This document shows, in pieces, positions 12,601 to 23,569 of a DNA stretch of 64,000 nt. Under the pieces are notes generated by a model. The model did no database searches, was not told where the DNA came from, and was given only the letters and a program-made list of their open reading frames with translations. Origin of the DNA: Mytilus galloprovincialis (taxonomy: Eukaryota > Mollusca > Bivalvia > Mytilida > Mytilidae); NCBI RefSeq assembly GCF_965363235.1, contig NC_134842.1:6785112-6849111 (forward strand), read 5' to 3'. A program made the translations under genes and the position numbers. Within the stretch, counting starts at the first letter, position 1. Every line of letters begins with the position of its first letter.

Positions 12601-15600
12601 CATACTGTATAACCCTCTGTCCATTCTTATCCTGGAGGTCATCCATGTCTTCACTCACAAATAGTTTTGGTGTAGTGATACGAGGTGGTGTGTTGGGTGC
12701 TTTCCTCGACATCACCATTAATGACCACATTCTGGGTAATGGTATACTGGTGTGGGAAGATCTTTTCTTTCTCATTGAAGGTCCAGTTGTTGTCTTTGAG
12801 AATACTTCTTTACATGCCTATATTAACAAGAAGAAAAAAAACCAGGTTGTAATGAGAAGGCTATTCTTTCAATTCATTGCACTAAGGATTTTGAGATAAC
12901 TGATGGATTTCATAAATAAAGCATATATAGATATAAGAAGATGTGGCATGAGTGCCAATGAGACAACTCTCCATCCAAGTCATACTTTGTAAAAGTAAAC
13001 CATTATAGGTCTTCAACACAGAGCCCTAAAATATGACCAGTGTAAAACCATTCAAACAGGAAAACCAATGGTCTATTAAATATATAATTTTTTTTTATAT
13101 AAAGTCAGTATTTACTAAAGAAAGAAAATAATTTTGTGTTTGAAGGATAATGCATTGGTATGTGAAATCTAATGTGTGAGGAAATTAGTTTTCAAGATAG
13201 ACAAAACAAGTGAAACTGCGAGCTGCTGCTCACTGATGATACCCCCGTCGCAAGTGGATAATATTAATAGTGTAAAAATATGCAAGTGTTCGGTAAACAG
13301 GAAGTTGTCGAGTGATGAATCTGAAAACGCATCACACGGTATAGCTGACTTATATAAATCCTGAAACCAAATTTCAGAAATCCTTATATTGTAGTTCCTG
13401 AGAAAAATGTGATGAAAATTTTCAACTTGGCTATCATTTGTAAAATCATACAAGTGTTCGGTAAACAGGAAGTTGTCGAGTGATCAATCTGAAAACGCAT
13501 CACACGGTATAGCTGACTTAGATAAACCCTGAAACCAAATTTCAGAAATCCTTCTATTGTAGTTCCTGAGAAAAATGCGACGAAAAATATTCATGGGACG
13601 GACGGACTGACTGACTGACGGACTGACGGACGGACAGACAGAGGTAAAACAGTATACCCCCCCTTTTTTAAAGCGGGGGTTTAATAAAAACGCAGATCTA
13701 CTAACCTGTGTAGTGAAAACTTTGTTGACGAAGTCTGTTTTATCTTCTACATCATTACAAGTGTCAGTAGGGTGCTTCCATAATTGATCATCTATCAAAT
13801 ATACAAAATATAAGGTCTTAAAAATGCAAATAATGTTGTATTCTCCCAAATCATATGAAACATCTTTTAAGTACATCAAAAGATCATAAAAATGGTTTGA
13901 TATCCTAACTTTCATAAACATATGTACCAAGGAACAAATTTTCTATATTGAAAAAATGTACACACACGCTACTTGTTGTTGTCAGTCAATTGATTACTTT
14001 ATTGTTGTTTGCTTAAAGTCTAGTGGAATTAAGTATTTCATAAAGTTCCAAACTCAAAACCATGTCAAAAATTAACAATTTATAATTGTGACTTACAGTT
14101 ATCCCAATAAACAAGGACAGGAATCTCTGTGTTTGAATCGAATAAACTGCTGTCAAACTTTACATTGATACTGATTTCTGTCAAGCTTTCTACTGAAGTT
14201 GATGGTGATAAGTAAAACATCAATCCAGCATACTGCTTCAGTCTGGAATTAAAAAAGCAGATTTTATGTTAGTCAGTTTTGATTCTCATAACCAACATTC
14301 TAATGCAGATGATGTAACACCATTTGTAACATTCATTTTGAATGGATTATGTCACATATATTCATGGCATCAATTCACAACTTTCACGCCAGTGCAGACA
14401 ACATATGACAGATTTTAATTGTATGATCTGTTAGTTTCATTAGACTGGAGATAACTATATTATGTTTTAAGCTCTGATTTGTTGGTCCTTAATACTAGTT
14501 ACTTGTACCAAGTCAGGAAGTTCACAGTATAACATGTTTGCCTTCATTTTATGTGTTAGAGCTTTGTATTCGATAAGGTATTTTCTGTTTTGAATTTTGG
14601 AGTTTGGTATTTTTTTATTTTACTTGTAAAGTAGTATTTAGGTAAAAACAAGAATGTGTCCACAGTACACGGATTCCCCACCGTCACTATCATTTTCTAT
14701 GTTCAATGGACCGTGAAAAGGGGATAAAAATCTAATTTGGCATTTAAATTAGAAAGATCATATCATAAGGAACATGTGTAATAAGTTTCAAGTTGATTGG
14801 ACTTCAACTTCCTCAAAAACTACCTTGACCAAAAACTTTAACCTGAAACTTGCACTTTCATTTTCTATGTTCAGTGGACCGTGAAATTGGGGTCAAAAGT
14901 CTAATTTGGCTTTACAATCAGAAAGATCATATCATAGGGAACATGTGTACTAAGTTTCAAGTTGATTGGATTTCAACTTCATCAAAAACTAATAAACTAC
15001 CTTGACCAAAAACTTTAACCTGAAACGGGACAGACGAACGGACGAACAAACAGATGGACGCACAGACCAGGAAACATAATGCCCCTCTACTATCATAGGT
15101 GGGGCATAAAAAAAACCAGATAACTAACCTATGTCTAAGAAATCTAGAGGTATCATTTTGTCTAGAAAGAGGGTCTATAAGATATCTAGTATATTTAGCT
15201 GAGGCTGCAGTTCCATAATCAGCTGTTACATCTGTTTGGTTCAATATTCCTGCCAATAGTGTCACATTTATACCTAAAAACAATATACAATTTTTTTTTC
15301 TAATTCAATAAAATAAACATCATCAATAATTGACTAAAACAAAATTATATTTATATGTTATTCAGAGGAAGTAGTGATATATGTGCCAACCAGGAAGACT
15401 TTGAAAGTCTTCAATAGTTTGATAAGTTAAGAATAAATGTTGGAATGTGCCAAATCATATTCAAATTATAGGAGAATGTATGTTACTTTTTTTTTTGGCA
15501 ATGTTTAAAGTTAGTTAAACAAATATAATTCAAACAACATTTCCACCATACCTTTGATAATAATGTCAGCAGATACTTTGGTTGTAGCATCTAGTAATTT

Positions 15601-18600
15601 TATTTCTCCATGAAGCTTGCTACTTTTACGTTTCCTTTTGTCTGGTGTTCCCAATTCCAAATCAGAATCTTCAGTGCCTAAAAAAAGCAAATGAATTCAG
15701 ATTTAACAAGTGAAACTGCGAGCTACTGCTCACTGATGATACCACGCCACAAGTGGATAATATTAATAGTGTAAAAATATGCAAGTGCTCGGTAAACAGG
15801 AAGTTGTCGAGTGATGAATCTGAAAACAAATCACACGGTATAACTGACTCATATAAACCCTGAAACCAAATTTCAGAAATCCTTGCATTGTAGTTCCTGA
15901 GAAACATGTGACAAAAATTTTCAAATTGGCTATCATGTGTAAAATCATACAAGTGTTCGGTAAACAGGAAGTTGTCGAGTGATGGATCTGAAAACACATC
16001 ACATGGTATAAGTTGACTTATATAAACCCCGAATCCAAATTTCAGAAATCCTTGTATTGTAGTTCCTGAGATTAAATTAGATGAAAAATATTCATGGGAT
16101 GGACAGACTGATGGAAGGATGGATGGATGGATGGACAGACAGAGGTATGACAGTATAACCCCCTCTTTTAAAGCAGGGGTATAATAAAGCAGGGGTATAA
16201 TTATAGATTTATCAATGTTAATTTCAAATTTCATTAAAAAGATTTTCAAAATAATAGACAAAACTTGCATTTTACCCTTATGTTGTATTTTTAGCCATGT
16301 TAGCCAGCTTGAATTGTTTAGCAGGAGGGGTTGAACTAGATACTATATATGTCGAGATCGAGGTTATGGCGGAATGTTGTTGTTTTAGTCAGGTCAAAAA
16401 AAAATAAGTGAAAATAGTATCAAAAAGGTATCTCAAAAGAACTGTAATACTATATATTGTGAAATTATCAACCAATACACCATCCGCTTGAGATTAACGG
16501 GTAATGAAGTCACAAACAACACCACAAACCCCACATAGACGTCCAAGAGTATCTTCTTCGGGTTCAGAAACAGACACCCCCTTCGCAAGAGACAAAATAT
16601 TGAGAAACTTGAAAACATGGCAAATTTAACATTAAAAGAAGTAAATCTTACAGATCTGTATTCACTTATGTTAGATATGAAAACAGCCCAAGATGAAATG
16701 AAAAAAAACCAAGAACATTTTCAAATTACGGTGCAGACTCAAATAACCGCTTTGGAATCCAAAATAGACACTAAAATGGATTCGGTACATCGCCACATCG
16801 AGAAGGAAATAAATGAGGTGAAACTGGAAATGATGCAAGAGAAAGAAAAACACGATGAACAAATGAGAAATCTACAAAGCCAAGTAAGTCGAGCAGAAAC
16901 CGAGGTGAAAAAAATCCCGAAAAAAAGTTCCGATGAATACAAGTTGATATTTAAGAATATAAAACAAGAAGATATCAGTGACATAGAGGATCTAGATAGT
17001 GTGAAATTATTTATTGATAATATCATCAAAGAAATTGAAGTTGACACTGAATCAATAGTTATAGAAATATTAAACAGAAACGCCTACTCCGATAATTCCA
17101 AATCGAATGGACCCCAAAGAAGGGCAAGGTCAGTAATCTCTGTTTACTTTCCAAACGATGAAGATAGAAAACAGGTGTTGAAGAATAAGAGGAAATTGAA
17201 GAATATAGAGAAACTTTCCCATATATATATAGAGGTAGATAAAACTAGATATGAACGTCAAACAGAGGCAAACTTAAGAAAGATCATTAAAACTGTCCCA
17301 ACACTTAGAATGAGAGGCGGAAAAATCATCAACGTACCTAATGAAAACAATGAACATATTTTTGAACATGGCTCCGATCCAAACGAAACTAAAGCATCAT
17401 AGCAATCACAACCCACCCCTGATCAATCAGTATTAACTTTTAGTATATGGAATTTAAATGGTTGGTACAATAACAAAACTGAAAGTAAACAATTGCGAAA
17501 AGAGATAATAGAAGGTATTAATGCAGATGTTTTTGGAATTTGTGAAACACATTTAAAAGATGATGATGAAATTTATATACCGGGATATACATGGTTTGGT
17601 CACAATAGGAGTACTTTGTGTAACAGAGCAGTCAGAGGGTCAGGGGGCGTGGGCGTATTGATACGAAATGAGCTATTAAAGGAATACAATGTGATAGTAT
17701 TGGATAGAAGTTTCGAGGGAATATCTGGCTTAAACTTGGGGCACAAAATGATAACTCTTATTACATAAACTTATGCGTTGCATATCTTACACCAGAAAGG
17801 TCAAGTAGAGGTAATTTGGCTCAAGAATTTTACGATATGCTTCTTTCACAGGTTTACACATACTTCGATGAGAACCCGATGTTGATTATGGGAGACCTGA
17901 ATGGCAGAATTGGAGATAAACAGGATTTCAATGAACTTATAGATGTAGGTGATATACAGAAAAGATTAAGTATAGACAATGTCAGTAATAAATTTGGTGA
18001 TTACTTACTTGATTTTTTGTCAGACTCTAAAACTTGTATTTTAAATGGGAGATTCAAGCAAAACAAAGATAACTTCACTTGTGTAGCACCTCGTGGCAAG
18101 TCAGTGGTAGACTATATAATTGTTCCGCACACACAATTTAAACAAATTCAAGATTTTGAAACCACTTTAGTAACAGACTGTATCAAAAATTACAATTTAA
18201 ATGTGGGAACAGCAACAATACCAGACCATTCAATACTTAGTTGCAAGTTAAAAATATCAAGATATGAAACAATACAAATTGATAAAAATAAAAACACTAT
18301 TTCAAGAGAGATACCAACCAATAATGTTGACTTACAAAATAGAAGATACTTAACAAATGTTATTCCAATAGACATGTTTTCAAACCAACGCACAGCTCAT
18401 GCTATTGAAAACGTTATTGATAGACTACAAAATTCTCATGTCATTCAAACTGAAATTGATGAAATATACTCCGAATTTGTTGATATAGTGCAAAGTGAGA
18501 TGAATGAAAAACTAAACTATAAAGTAACTAGTAAAAAATCTAGCAGGAAAAATGGTCGTCGAAAACAAAAACATTGGTGGAACAATGAACTTTCTGATCT

Positions 18601-21600
18601 GTGGCAACAGGTGAAAAATAATGAAAACTTGTATTTACAGTGTAAAGGCACCAAATGCAAACAAGAACAGAACAGTCTTAGGAAAAAATTTAAAGAGAGC
18701 CGAAAAGACTTTGATAAAAAAGCACGTCAAGCCGAACGACAGTACAATGCTAAACAAAGAGACAAAATAACCAGCTTAAAAACAAATGATCCAAAAACTT
18801 TTTGGGATGAAATCAATAAACTAGGACCTACTACTACCAAACAGGAAATAGACTGTGTAAACTTAGAAAATGGTAGTGTTTCATATAACCCAGATGACAT
18901 CTTGAAAAAATGGAAGGAGGACTTTTCAGGGTTATTTAATGATACAGAATCAAATCAGGTTAGTGATGAATTTCTAGAAAGCACACGTAAACTAATACAG
19001 GAATGGGAAGAACAAATGGACAGTTTAAAACCAGAATCAAACAATATACAAAATGAGCAAACACGAAATGAGAGTGAACTTATACTGAATTCTGATATAA
19101 CTCTTAAGGAAGTCACAGATGCATTAAAAGATGCAAAGACAAATAAAGCAACGGGTATAGAAAACATACCAAATGAAGTTTTAAAATGTGAAAAGTTGCA
19201 CAAATTATTATTGAAACTATTCCAGTTGTGCTTTGATCAAAACATTTTGCCAACTAAATGGGATTACAGTATTATCCATCCTATACTTAAAAAATGAAAA
19301 GACTATAGAGTGCGCTCCTTAATCATAGGTCAATTAGTTTAATGTCAACAGTAGCAAAACTCTTTAACTCTATTCTTAGTAAAAGGATAACAGAATATCT
19401 AGACTCAAACGAGTTACTCTGTGAGGAACAAAACGGCTTCCGAAAGCTAAGATCATGCATAGATCATATATATACTTTATATTCAATCTTACGAAGAAGA
19501 AAAGATGAAAAGTTGTCAACATTTCTATGTTTCATAGATTTTGCTAAGGCATTTGACTCTGTGAATCATGAGCTACTTTTTGCAAAGATCTTGAGCATTG
19601 GTATAACTGGAAAAATATACAAAGTCATAAAAACAATGTATAAAAACCTTCACAGTTGTGTAAAAGTTGAAAATATGGCTACTTATTGGTTTGCAGTGGA
19701 AAGAGGAGTAAGGCAAGGGGACAACTTAGCACCCGTATTGTTTGCCATCTTTATCAATGACTTGGCACTTGACATTAATAATTTAAACTTGGGAATACAA
19801 ATGTGTGATAACTCAAAATTAAGTGTGCTCATGTATGCTGATGATATTATTATACTTTCAGAAACAGAAAATGATATGCAGAATATGCTTGATACCTTGC
19901 ACAGCTGGTCTGAAAAGTGGCAGTTGAAAATGAACATAGACAAAACAAAAATAATGCACTGTCGCAAAGCAAGTATGAAACCAACAGACAAAACGTTCAA
20001 TATAGGCCATCAAACAATTGATTTGTGTAAGTCCTACAGGTATCTTGGATTTGAAATATGTGAAACAGTTGAATTTACTAAAGGAGTTAAGCTACTACAT
20101 GAAGCTAGCGGTAGAGCTCTTGGTGCTATGATTTCAAAACATTTCAGTATAAAAGGACTAAGTTTTTCAGTTTACGAAAAACTATATTATAATACAGTTG
20201 TTCCGGTGGCAGATTATGCCTCAGAAATTTGGGGATTCAAAAAATATGACTTTGCTGATAAACTGCAATCTAGAGCTGCAAGGACATTTCTAGGCGTTGG
20301 TAAAAGAGCACCCATTCCATATTTAACAGGAGAAACATGCTGGATGGAAGTTCAACTCAGACACCATATGAACATGATCAGACTATGGGCAAGAATAATT
20401 AACATGTCAAGCAATAGACTACCAAAGATTGCCTATCTAAGTGAAAAAGAAAAGAACAGGAAAAATAGTTGGGCTTTAGAAATTAAAACAATATTGGGTA
20501 AATGTGATCTTCTAAACCACTACAACATGAGTAGTTTACTCGGTATGAGTAACAAAAACTTTCTTGGTCTAGTTAAACATAGATTAACAACTATAGCAGC
20601 AGAAAACTGGAAAGCGGAATGTGCAGGAATGCCTAAATTAAGAACATATGTAAAAATAAAATCTGATTATTGCCAAGAACCAACACTTCTGAAAACATTA
20701 TCAACAAATAAACGTGCTGTGCTTTCAAAACTGAGAAGTGGAACTTTTCCTATAGAAATTGAGAAAGGAAGATATAGGCAAATACCAGTAGAAAGAAGGA
20801 TTTGCAAACTTTGTACCAAACAAGCAATAGAAGATGAGATTCATTTTGTAATTAAATGTCCAGCGTATGACCAAGAAAGACAAACTATGTTTAACATTGC
20901 CAATCAGAAACTTACCATTGACTTACAAGAACTAAGTGACGAAGAACAATTTAAAACCCTCTTGACATCGCCAGAATCAATATGTGCAGTTGCAAACTAC
21001 CTAACAGTTTCCTTGGATGTTAGATCAGCAAAATATTAACAATATTAATTTACCTACTGCTACAGTTATTTTTTTACTATCAATAGACTGTTGGTATGAA
21101 CCTTTATTTCAATTATAAATATATGTACTTCACACATTATATCTCTATTTTTTTATTTTTTTTTATAAAATATGCTTTATCACTATACTATATTTTCTAT
21201 ATTTATTTTATTTTTTGAAGAATAAAACCCTTTACAACTTTACATGATCATGATGATATATATTTATTCGAAAAGAAACAATAATTTTTAACAGACATAA
21301 ATTCATATTACATTAATAAGATAAAAATTCTTTTCCAAGTTGAAATGTTTACTAGATGAGATAATACTTGAAAACCATCATTTTGCTTTTTTTAAATATA
21401 CATGCTTTGAGCTCGTAACTAAATAGAAAACTCAACTAGCATAGTTAGAAGGATAGCTTCAGAACATATGTATGTGTGTGCTCAGATAGAATGTAATACC
21501 ACTATCCGTAAAATAATTCATTATTTTATCACTTGTATGATATTTTTTTTAATATTATTAGAATTTACTATTTTGCTTTTTGTCTAAACAATAGTACTTG

Positions 21601-23355
21601 GGACAGGGGAGATAATTAGTGTTGATTGTCTCCCCTACACATGGACAAAAACTCACTTAAGTAAATTTCATTATTATATTTAGAACAGGAAAAGTATATC
21701 TTGAAGAATAATAACTTGCTCATGCACCTAAAAGAGAAGCATATAAGGACTCGAGTATATGAATAGTGTGGTGCACAGTGTATATAACCAAAAGAAATTT
21801 TGAAAAACATAGCAAATAATATTTATTTTTACAATATATACAATGTGTTTGTTGTGCAAACATTAAAGGTAGTGAAATAGGCATAATGATGAAATCTATT
21901 AATTTATAATATACGAGCTTAGTAGAAATGTCCTGCTATATTTATATCTTTTCTATATTAAGTATCATATTACTTGGAAATATTGTAAACAGCATTTATA
22001 AGAAAAGTATTACTGTATTTATATAATATAAGTTGATTGGCATATGATATCTATACCTTTTGTATTTCGATATTTCCTGGGCTATTTTCTATATCACTAA
22101 TATGATTTTAAACATTATACACAGATGATGACAGAAAAATGCAACATAACAATAAAAAAAAAAAAAAAAAAAAAGAAGACAATATACATGTTTCAAAATA
22201 ACATTTCTCTGTGGCTAAGGGAAGCAACTCATATTGATATGTTACATACACTTTCATATGAAAAACATCCACTTTTTATCCTTTCATTTATGATATATTC
22301 GGAAATTGATTTGATATTGATATTCGAAACAATATGTGCAAACAGCAGCTAGTACTGAACACATACAGAAAAATGTTATGCATACTTTAATTGAATTCAT
22401 CATCTAAATTATTTTTGCAATTGATTTTAAGGGAAGCAATTCCAGCTTAAAATGTTTTCAAATTATACATATTTATATTACAGATCTATTTTAAATGAGA
22501 ATTTCACAATTAACATATTAAAACCACCACTTATGCAATGATGTAAAAGAACAAACACAAAAAAAAAAGAGAGAAATATTTTTATAAAAACTTAAAACAA
22601 CCTCAGATCTCAGAATGAATAATCGAGTTAATATATATTCTTTGTATGTTTATAATCTTGTATGAATATTGTTAGTGCTTCATAAGCCTCTAAAGGCTGG
22701 CTGATATGGTATACTATTGCTAATGTATTGAAATGTAATTGTAATTTCATGTATATTGTATCAGGTTGCACTTTAAATAAAATAAAATCTAAATCTAAAT
22801 CTATACCAATGATGACTGTGGCCAAGTTTTGTTCAATTTGTTTTAGAGGGAAATATTTTTGTAAAAGTTACCAAAAGATGATGACCACAGGCCCCAGGTG
22901 ATGAGAAAAGCTCACTTGACCAGGTGAGGTAAAAAGCCAAGAAAAGTACATTTACACATGATATTCAATACTCACGTTTCACACATAATGGGTTAGAGTA
23001 AACAGAGATCTCCCTAGAGAATACAATGTCACATAGACACATGATTTTGAATACTTACGTTTAATACATAATGGGTTAGAGTAAACAGTCGATGACAGAT
23101 GAGATCTCCCTACATCATACAATGTCACATAGACACATTTACCAGGCTCCAGGTTGAAGAAGGTGTTCATTTTAGCTACCTTCATAGTCTTATTATTCCA
23201 GGTTGTGTTTGCAAATTCTCCAACTGATGCATTGAGTGGCGTCTCATTAATCCACAGTTTTCCATCTCTGATGTAGGCTTTCTTAGATTGTGCGATACCA
23301 ACCATAATTCTGGGGAAGACATCATCTGTACCTGGGGAAGATCCTATCTCCCATT
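9097..23355 (-). CDS. Type I membrane protein, cadherin-like + EGF-like (3' part of a gene)
   Basis: Seven exons with consistent phases give 848 residues: A 23355-23059, B 15677-15552, C 15273-15129, D 14242-14097, E 13791-13706, F 12817-11667, G 9691-9097. Order: second half of an FN3-like module (1-99), basic linker, ~120 residues of unrecognised extracellular sequence, a furin-type site R-K-K-R-S (283-287), a cadherin-like repeat of the 'H-G..Y-x-P-D-x-N-Y-N-G..N-D-A-P' type (~340-415), an EGF-like region with C-K-C-D-R-G-Y and D-I-N-E-C (~541-606), a membrane helix (~612-632) followed by R-R-Y-Y-K-K-K-R, and a serine-rich tail. Exon A starts in mid-module in phase 1, so upstream exons must exist. 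The role is unknown; an adhesion or receptor protein is inference. Introns contain many repeats, including a LINE. Confidence 0.85.
9769..11031 (+). repeat. Dispersed family B, long copy in intron F-G
   Basis: 1.26-kb element from TAGAGGCTCTAAAGAGCC to GGCCAGGTGAGCTAAAA, with two ~490-bp internal units (landmark AAGGGCAATAACTCCTT at ~10000 and ~10495). The reverse-oriented relative is at 36831-38074. Short ORFs beginning M-A-T-I-I in these copies are chance frames. Confidence 0.82.
11667..12817 (-). CDS. Exon F: furin site, cadherin-like, EGF-like, TM
   Basis: 1,151 bp beginning A-C-K-E-V-F-S. It carries the R-K-K-R-S site, the cadherin-like repeat, the EGF-like region and the membrane helix with its basic stop-transfer run. 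It ends in phase 2 inside a TGG codon at donor GTATGT. Confidence 0.9.
12927..13085 (+). repeat. Family D copy in intron E-F, shared with the paralogue
   Basis: AAGATGTGGCATGAGTGCCAAT.. lies at the same place and in the same orientation relative to the gene as the copy at 30010-30150 in the plus arm, with matching flanks. Confidence 0.78.
13195..13680 (+). repeat. Family G copy 1
   Basis: CAAGTGAAACTGCGAGCTGCTG.. with two ~190-bp sub-units (GTGTTCGGTAAACAGGAAG twice), a GGACGGACTGACTGAC run and a final TTTTTTAAAGCGGGGG. Present only in the minus arm. Confidence 0.8.
13706..13791 (-). CDS. Exon E
   Basis: 86 bp, L-W-K-H-P-T-D-T-C-N-D-V to V-F-T-T-Q. Acceptor TTGATAG, donor GTTAGT, exits in phase 0. 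Homologous to 29806-29891. Confidence 0.8.
14097..14242 (-). CDS. Exon D
   Basis: 146 bp, about 49 residues (L-K-Q-Y-A-G-L-M-F-Y to Y-W-D-N). Beta-strand-like alternation. About two residue changes from the plus-strand copy at 29178-29323. Acceptor ATTCCAG, donor GTAAGT. Confidence 0.82.
14300..14480. repeat. Family K copy 1
   Basis: Shares TTTGTAACATTCATTTTGA, CATGGCATCAATT and AGACTGGAGATAAC with ~38150-38350. Confidence 0.6.
14649..15112 (+). repeat. Family A copy, internally duplicated
   Basis: Two ~230-bp halves (ACTTGCACTTTCATTTTC between them), ending TATCATAGGTGGGGCATAAA. Lies in intron C-D. Confidence 0.75.
15129..15273 (-). CDS. Exon C, single-copy version
   Basis: 145 bp: N-Q-T-D-V-T-A-D-Y-G, Y-T-R-Y-L-I-D-P and S-R-F-L-R-H-R. 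Here acceptor (TTTTTAG) and donor (GTTAGT) occur once each, unlike the multiplied copy on the plus strand. Confidence 0.82.
15552..15677 (-). CDS. Exon B: basic linker
   Basis: 126 bp with an acidic stretch (E-D-S-D-L-E-L) followed by a basic run (D-K-R-K-R-K-S-S-K), then K-V-S-A-D-I-I-I-K. Acceptor TTTTTTTAG, donor GTATGG. Matches the plus-strand copy at 24552-24677 almost residue for residue. Confidence 0.8.
15705..16195 (+). repeat. Family G copy 2
   Basis: Direct repeat of 13195-13680 in the neighbouring intron, with the same two sub-units and a GGATGGATGGATGGAC run. Confidence 0.8.
16258..16343 (+). repeat. Family B fragment, left of LINE
   Basis: Resembles 10790-10890 of the family B copy (GCATTTTACCC..TATGTT, TTTTTAGCCATG) and stops at AACTAGATAC, where the LINE begins. 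The continuation is at 22803. Confidence 0.7.
16617..17402 (+). CDS. LINE ORF1 protein (coiled coil + RNA-binding-like region)
   Basis: 261 residues. Residues ~15-100 are rich in E, K and Q with heptad-like spacing, indicating a coiled coil. Residues ~165-240 (R-S-V-I-S-V-Y-F-P-N-D, then I-Y-I-E-V-D-K-T-R-Y-E-R) look like the RRM/C-terminal region of L1-type ORF1 proteins, which coat the element's RNA. It ends in TAG at 17400-17402, and the ORF2 frame continues directly in the same register. Confidence 0.8.
   Translation: MANLTLKEVNLTDLYSLMLDMKTAQDEMKKNQEHFQITVQTQITALESKIDTKMDSVHRHIEKEINEVKLEMMQEKEKHDEQMRNLQSQVSRAETEVKKIPKKSSDEYKLIFKNIKQEDISDIEDLDSVKLFIDNIIKEIEVDTESIVIEILNRNAYSDNSKSNGPQRRARSVISVYFPNDEDRKQVLKNKRKLKNIEKLSHIYIEVDKTRYERQTEANLRKIIKTVPTLRMRGGKIINVPNENNEHIFEHGSDPNETKAS
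17400..17408 (+). promoter_or_regulatory. Candidate stop-codon readthrough site between LINE ORF1 and ORF2
   Basis: TAG CAA TCA, matching the known leaky context TAG-CAR-YYA. ORF1 and ORF2 lie in the same frame on either side, and ORF2 lacks its own upstream ATG, so readthrough would give an ORF1-ORF2 fusion. The alternative is that the TAG is one more inactivating mutation or that ORF2 reinitiates. Confidence 0.55.
17403..21039 (+). pseudogene. LINE ORF2: endonuclease + reverse transcriptase, disrupted
   Basis: Apurinic-type endonuclease motifs: W-N-L-N-G, C-E-T-H-L, G-D-L-N-G-R-I-G, V-D-Y-I-I and P-D-H-S. Reverse transcriptase motifs: F-I-D-F-A-K-A-F-D, R-Q-G-D-N-L-A-P, Y-A-D-D, Y-R-Y-L-G-F. 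A C-terminal C-K-L-C...H-F-V-I-K-C-P zinc-knuckle-like end follows. Lesions: a frameshift near 17762, a TGA at 19295-19297 and a frameshift near 19318, so this copy cannot make the whole enzyme. No ATG precedes the first endonuclease motif in frame. Confidence 0.88.
22803..22934 (+). repeat. Family B fragment, right of LINE
   Basis: Continues the interrupted repeat: AATGATGACTGTGGCCAAG.., then the terminal AAAAGCTCACTTGACCAGGTGAG. Confidence 0.7.
22970..23140 (-). repeat. ~83-bp duplication of exon A 3' end with donor
   Basis: The end of exon A (N-P-L-C coding bases plus donor) occurs twice, with donors at 23058-23053 (GTAAGT) and 22975-22970 (GTGAGT). The outer copy has lost ~13 bp inside. 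Same pattern as the donor array of the plus copy. Confidence 0.8.
23059..23355 (-). CDS. Exon A: half FN3-like module
   Basis: 99 residues from W-E-I-G-S-S-P-G to V-Y-S-N-P-L-C-I-K. This is the second half of the module type that fills the 41-64 kb gene. Acceptor TTTTACAG, donor GTAAGT, phase 1-1. Both ends are tandemly duplicated with their splice sites (see repeat entries). Confidence 0.78.
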
Positions 23356-23567
23356 CTGTAAAATAAAGCTTGTAGTAAATAGGTATCTAAATAATTCTGA
23401 CGAAGACATCATCTGTACCTGGGGAAGATCCTATCTCCCATTCTGTAAAATAAAGCTTGTAGTAAATAGGAATCTAAATAATTCTGGGGAAAACATCATC
23501 TGTACCTGGGGAAGATCCTATCTCCCATTCTGCAAAATAAAGTAAAAATAAGTTTGAATTGTTCCTC
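23307..23567 (-). repeat. 87-bp tandem triplication: exon A acceptor + 5' exon part
   Basis: Three units (landmarks at 23307, 23394 and 23481), each with TACAG or TGCAG followed by the first ~55 bp of exon A. Only the innermost joins the exon body. The unit is 29 codons, but the outer copies run into a TAG just after F-P-R-I-I. An open frame on the plus strand here is a shadow of the repeat. Confidence 0.88.
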
Positions 23568-23569
23568 AT

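Larger units (their letters stand above)
16344..22802 (+). mobile_element. Full-length but mutated LINE (non-LTR retrotransposon)
   Basis: Inserted antisense in intron A-B, inside a dispersed 'family B' repeat whose halves end at ~16343 and resume at ~22803. Contents: ~270-bp 5' UTR, ORF1, ORF2 with endonuclease and reverse transcriptase, a ~1.75-kb AT-rich 3' UTR with an A-run at ~22146-22172, and a short AAATCT-repeat tail instead of a poly(A). Target duplication is short or unclear (ATAC on both sides). Clade not assigned. Confidence 0.85.

Noticed and set aside
12570..12899. 109-codon plus-strand ORF
   Set aside because: Antisense shadow of exon F; it runs out into the intron.
13169..13930. 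Minus-strand ORFs of 94 and 148 codons
   Set aside because: They cover the family G repeat; only 13706-13791 is a real exon, supported by the paralogue.
15552..15677. Second furin site in the basic run R-K-R-K
   Set aside because: The plus copy has Q instead of a basic residue at the needed position and the run ends in K, so the consensus is not met in both copies.
16739..17047. 102-codon minus-strand ORF
   Set aside because: Shadow of the LINE ORF1 coiled-coil region.
22125..22352. 75-codon ORF with a lysine run
   Set aside because: Created by an A-run in the LINE 3' UTR.
23288..23545. 85-codon plus-strand ORF with three repeats
   Set aside because: Reverse reading of the triplicated exon A acceptor end.
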